Positions 33,886 through 33,919 of a DNA stretch of 33,919 nucleotides are shown here, one piece after another; positions within the stretch are counted from its first letter, which is position 1, and each line of letters starts with the position of its first letter. A model generated the notes under the pieces. The model was not told the origin of the DNA and ran no database searches. It was given only the letters and a program-made list of their open reading frames with translations. The DNA is from Guptibacillus hwajinpoensis (GTDB lineage Bacteria > Bacillota > Bacilli > Bacillales > Bacillaceae_O). The stretch spans positions 1 to 33,919 of the forward strand of contig JAENYN010000047.1 of the NCBI GenBank assembly GCA_016841765.1, given 5' to 3'. A program made the position numbers and the translations under genes.

Positions 33886-33919
33886 AATAAAGTAATATGC
33901 GGATAAATGGAAGGTAGAG

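Noticed and set aside
33688-33906. Open frame of 72 codons near the window end
   Set aside because: It starts in AT-rich DNA and ends in the truncated repeat core; no ribosome site and no family likeness.

Overview
The window reads as chromosome from an endospore-forming Bacillaceae bacterium; I cannot fix the genus. The evidence is a set of sporulation genes (gpr, spoIIP, yqxA, sda, a YhcN/YlaJ-type lipoprotein), strong AGGAGG ribosome binding sites, sigma-A type promoters, a CIRCE operator, and two gene strings in the same order I remember from Bacillus subtilis: sda/yqeG-yqeH-aroE-yqeI-nadD-yqeK-rsfS-yqeM-comER-comEABC-yqzM-holA-rpsT-gpr-spoIIP-yqxA-lepA-hemW and hrcA-grpE-dnaK. Function names rest on recognising protein families by eye, with no database search.

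Layout. 1-244 is a tandem non-coding repeat. 245-3453 holds an AidB-like acyl-CoA dehydrogenase and the two-step phosphatidylethanolamine pathway (pssA on minus, psd on plus, divergent). 3775-9034 on the minus strand is a multisubunit Mrp/Mnh cation/proton antiporter operon in the order A-C-D-E-F-G; subunit B is missing. 9220-9723 is a sporulation-type lipoprotein. 9902-10404 holds the replication checkpoint gene sda (46 codons) and a cluster of DnaA boxes shared with the yqeG promoter. 10428-14769 is one tight operon for ribosome biogenesis (yqeH, yqeI, rsfS), shikimate and NAD synthesis (aroE, nadD) and nucleotide clean-up (yqeK). 14988-20525 holds the methyltransferase yqeM, comER (minus) and the DNA uptake operon comEA-comEB-comEC. 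20624-25644 holds yqzM, holA, rpsT and the spore genes gpr, spoIIP and yqxA. 26236-29362 is lepA-hemW, and 29481-33152 is the heat-shock operon hrcA-grpE-dnaK under CIRCE. The last 770 bases carry a terminator and several broken copies of dispersed repeats, with no dnaJ start inside the window.

The coding part is mostly conserved housekeeping DNA. The most unusual points are the mrp operon with no mrpB, a pair of related structured repeats on either side of yqeM, a 183-bp MITE-like element with terminal inverted repeats and a likely target duplication upstream of lepA, a terminator-like hairpin in the rpsT leader, and the DnaA-box cluster between sda and yqeG. I did not find a clearly new multi-gene system. 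Many starts were moved to the codon that has a Shine-Dalgarno sequence, and two genes too short for a normal ORF scan (sda, yqzM) were found by hand.
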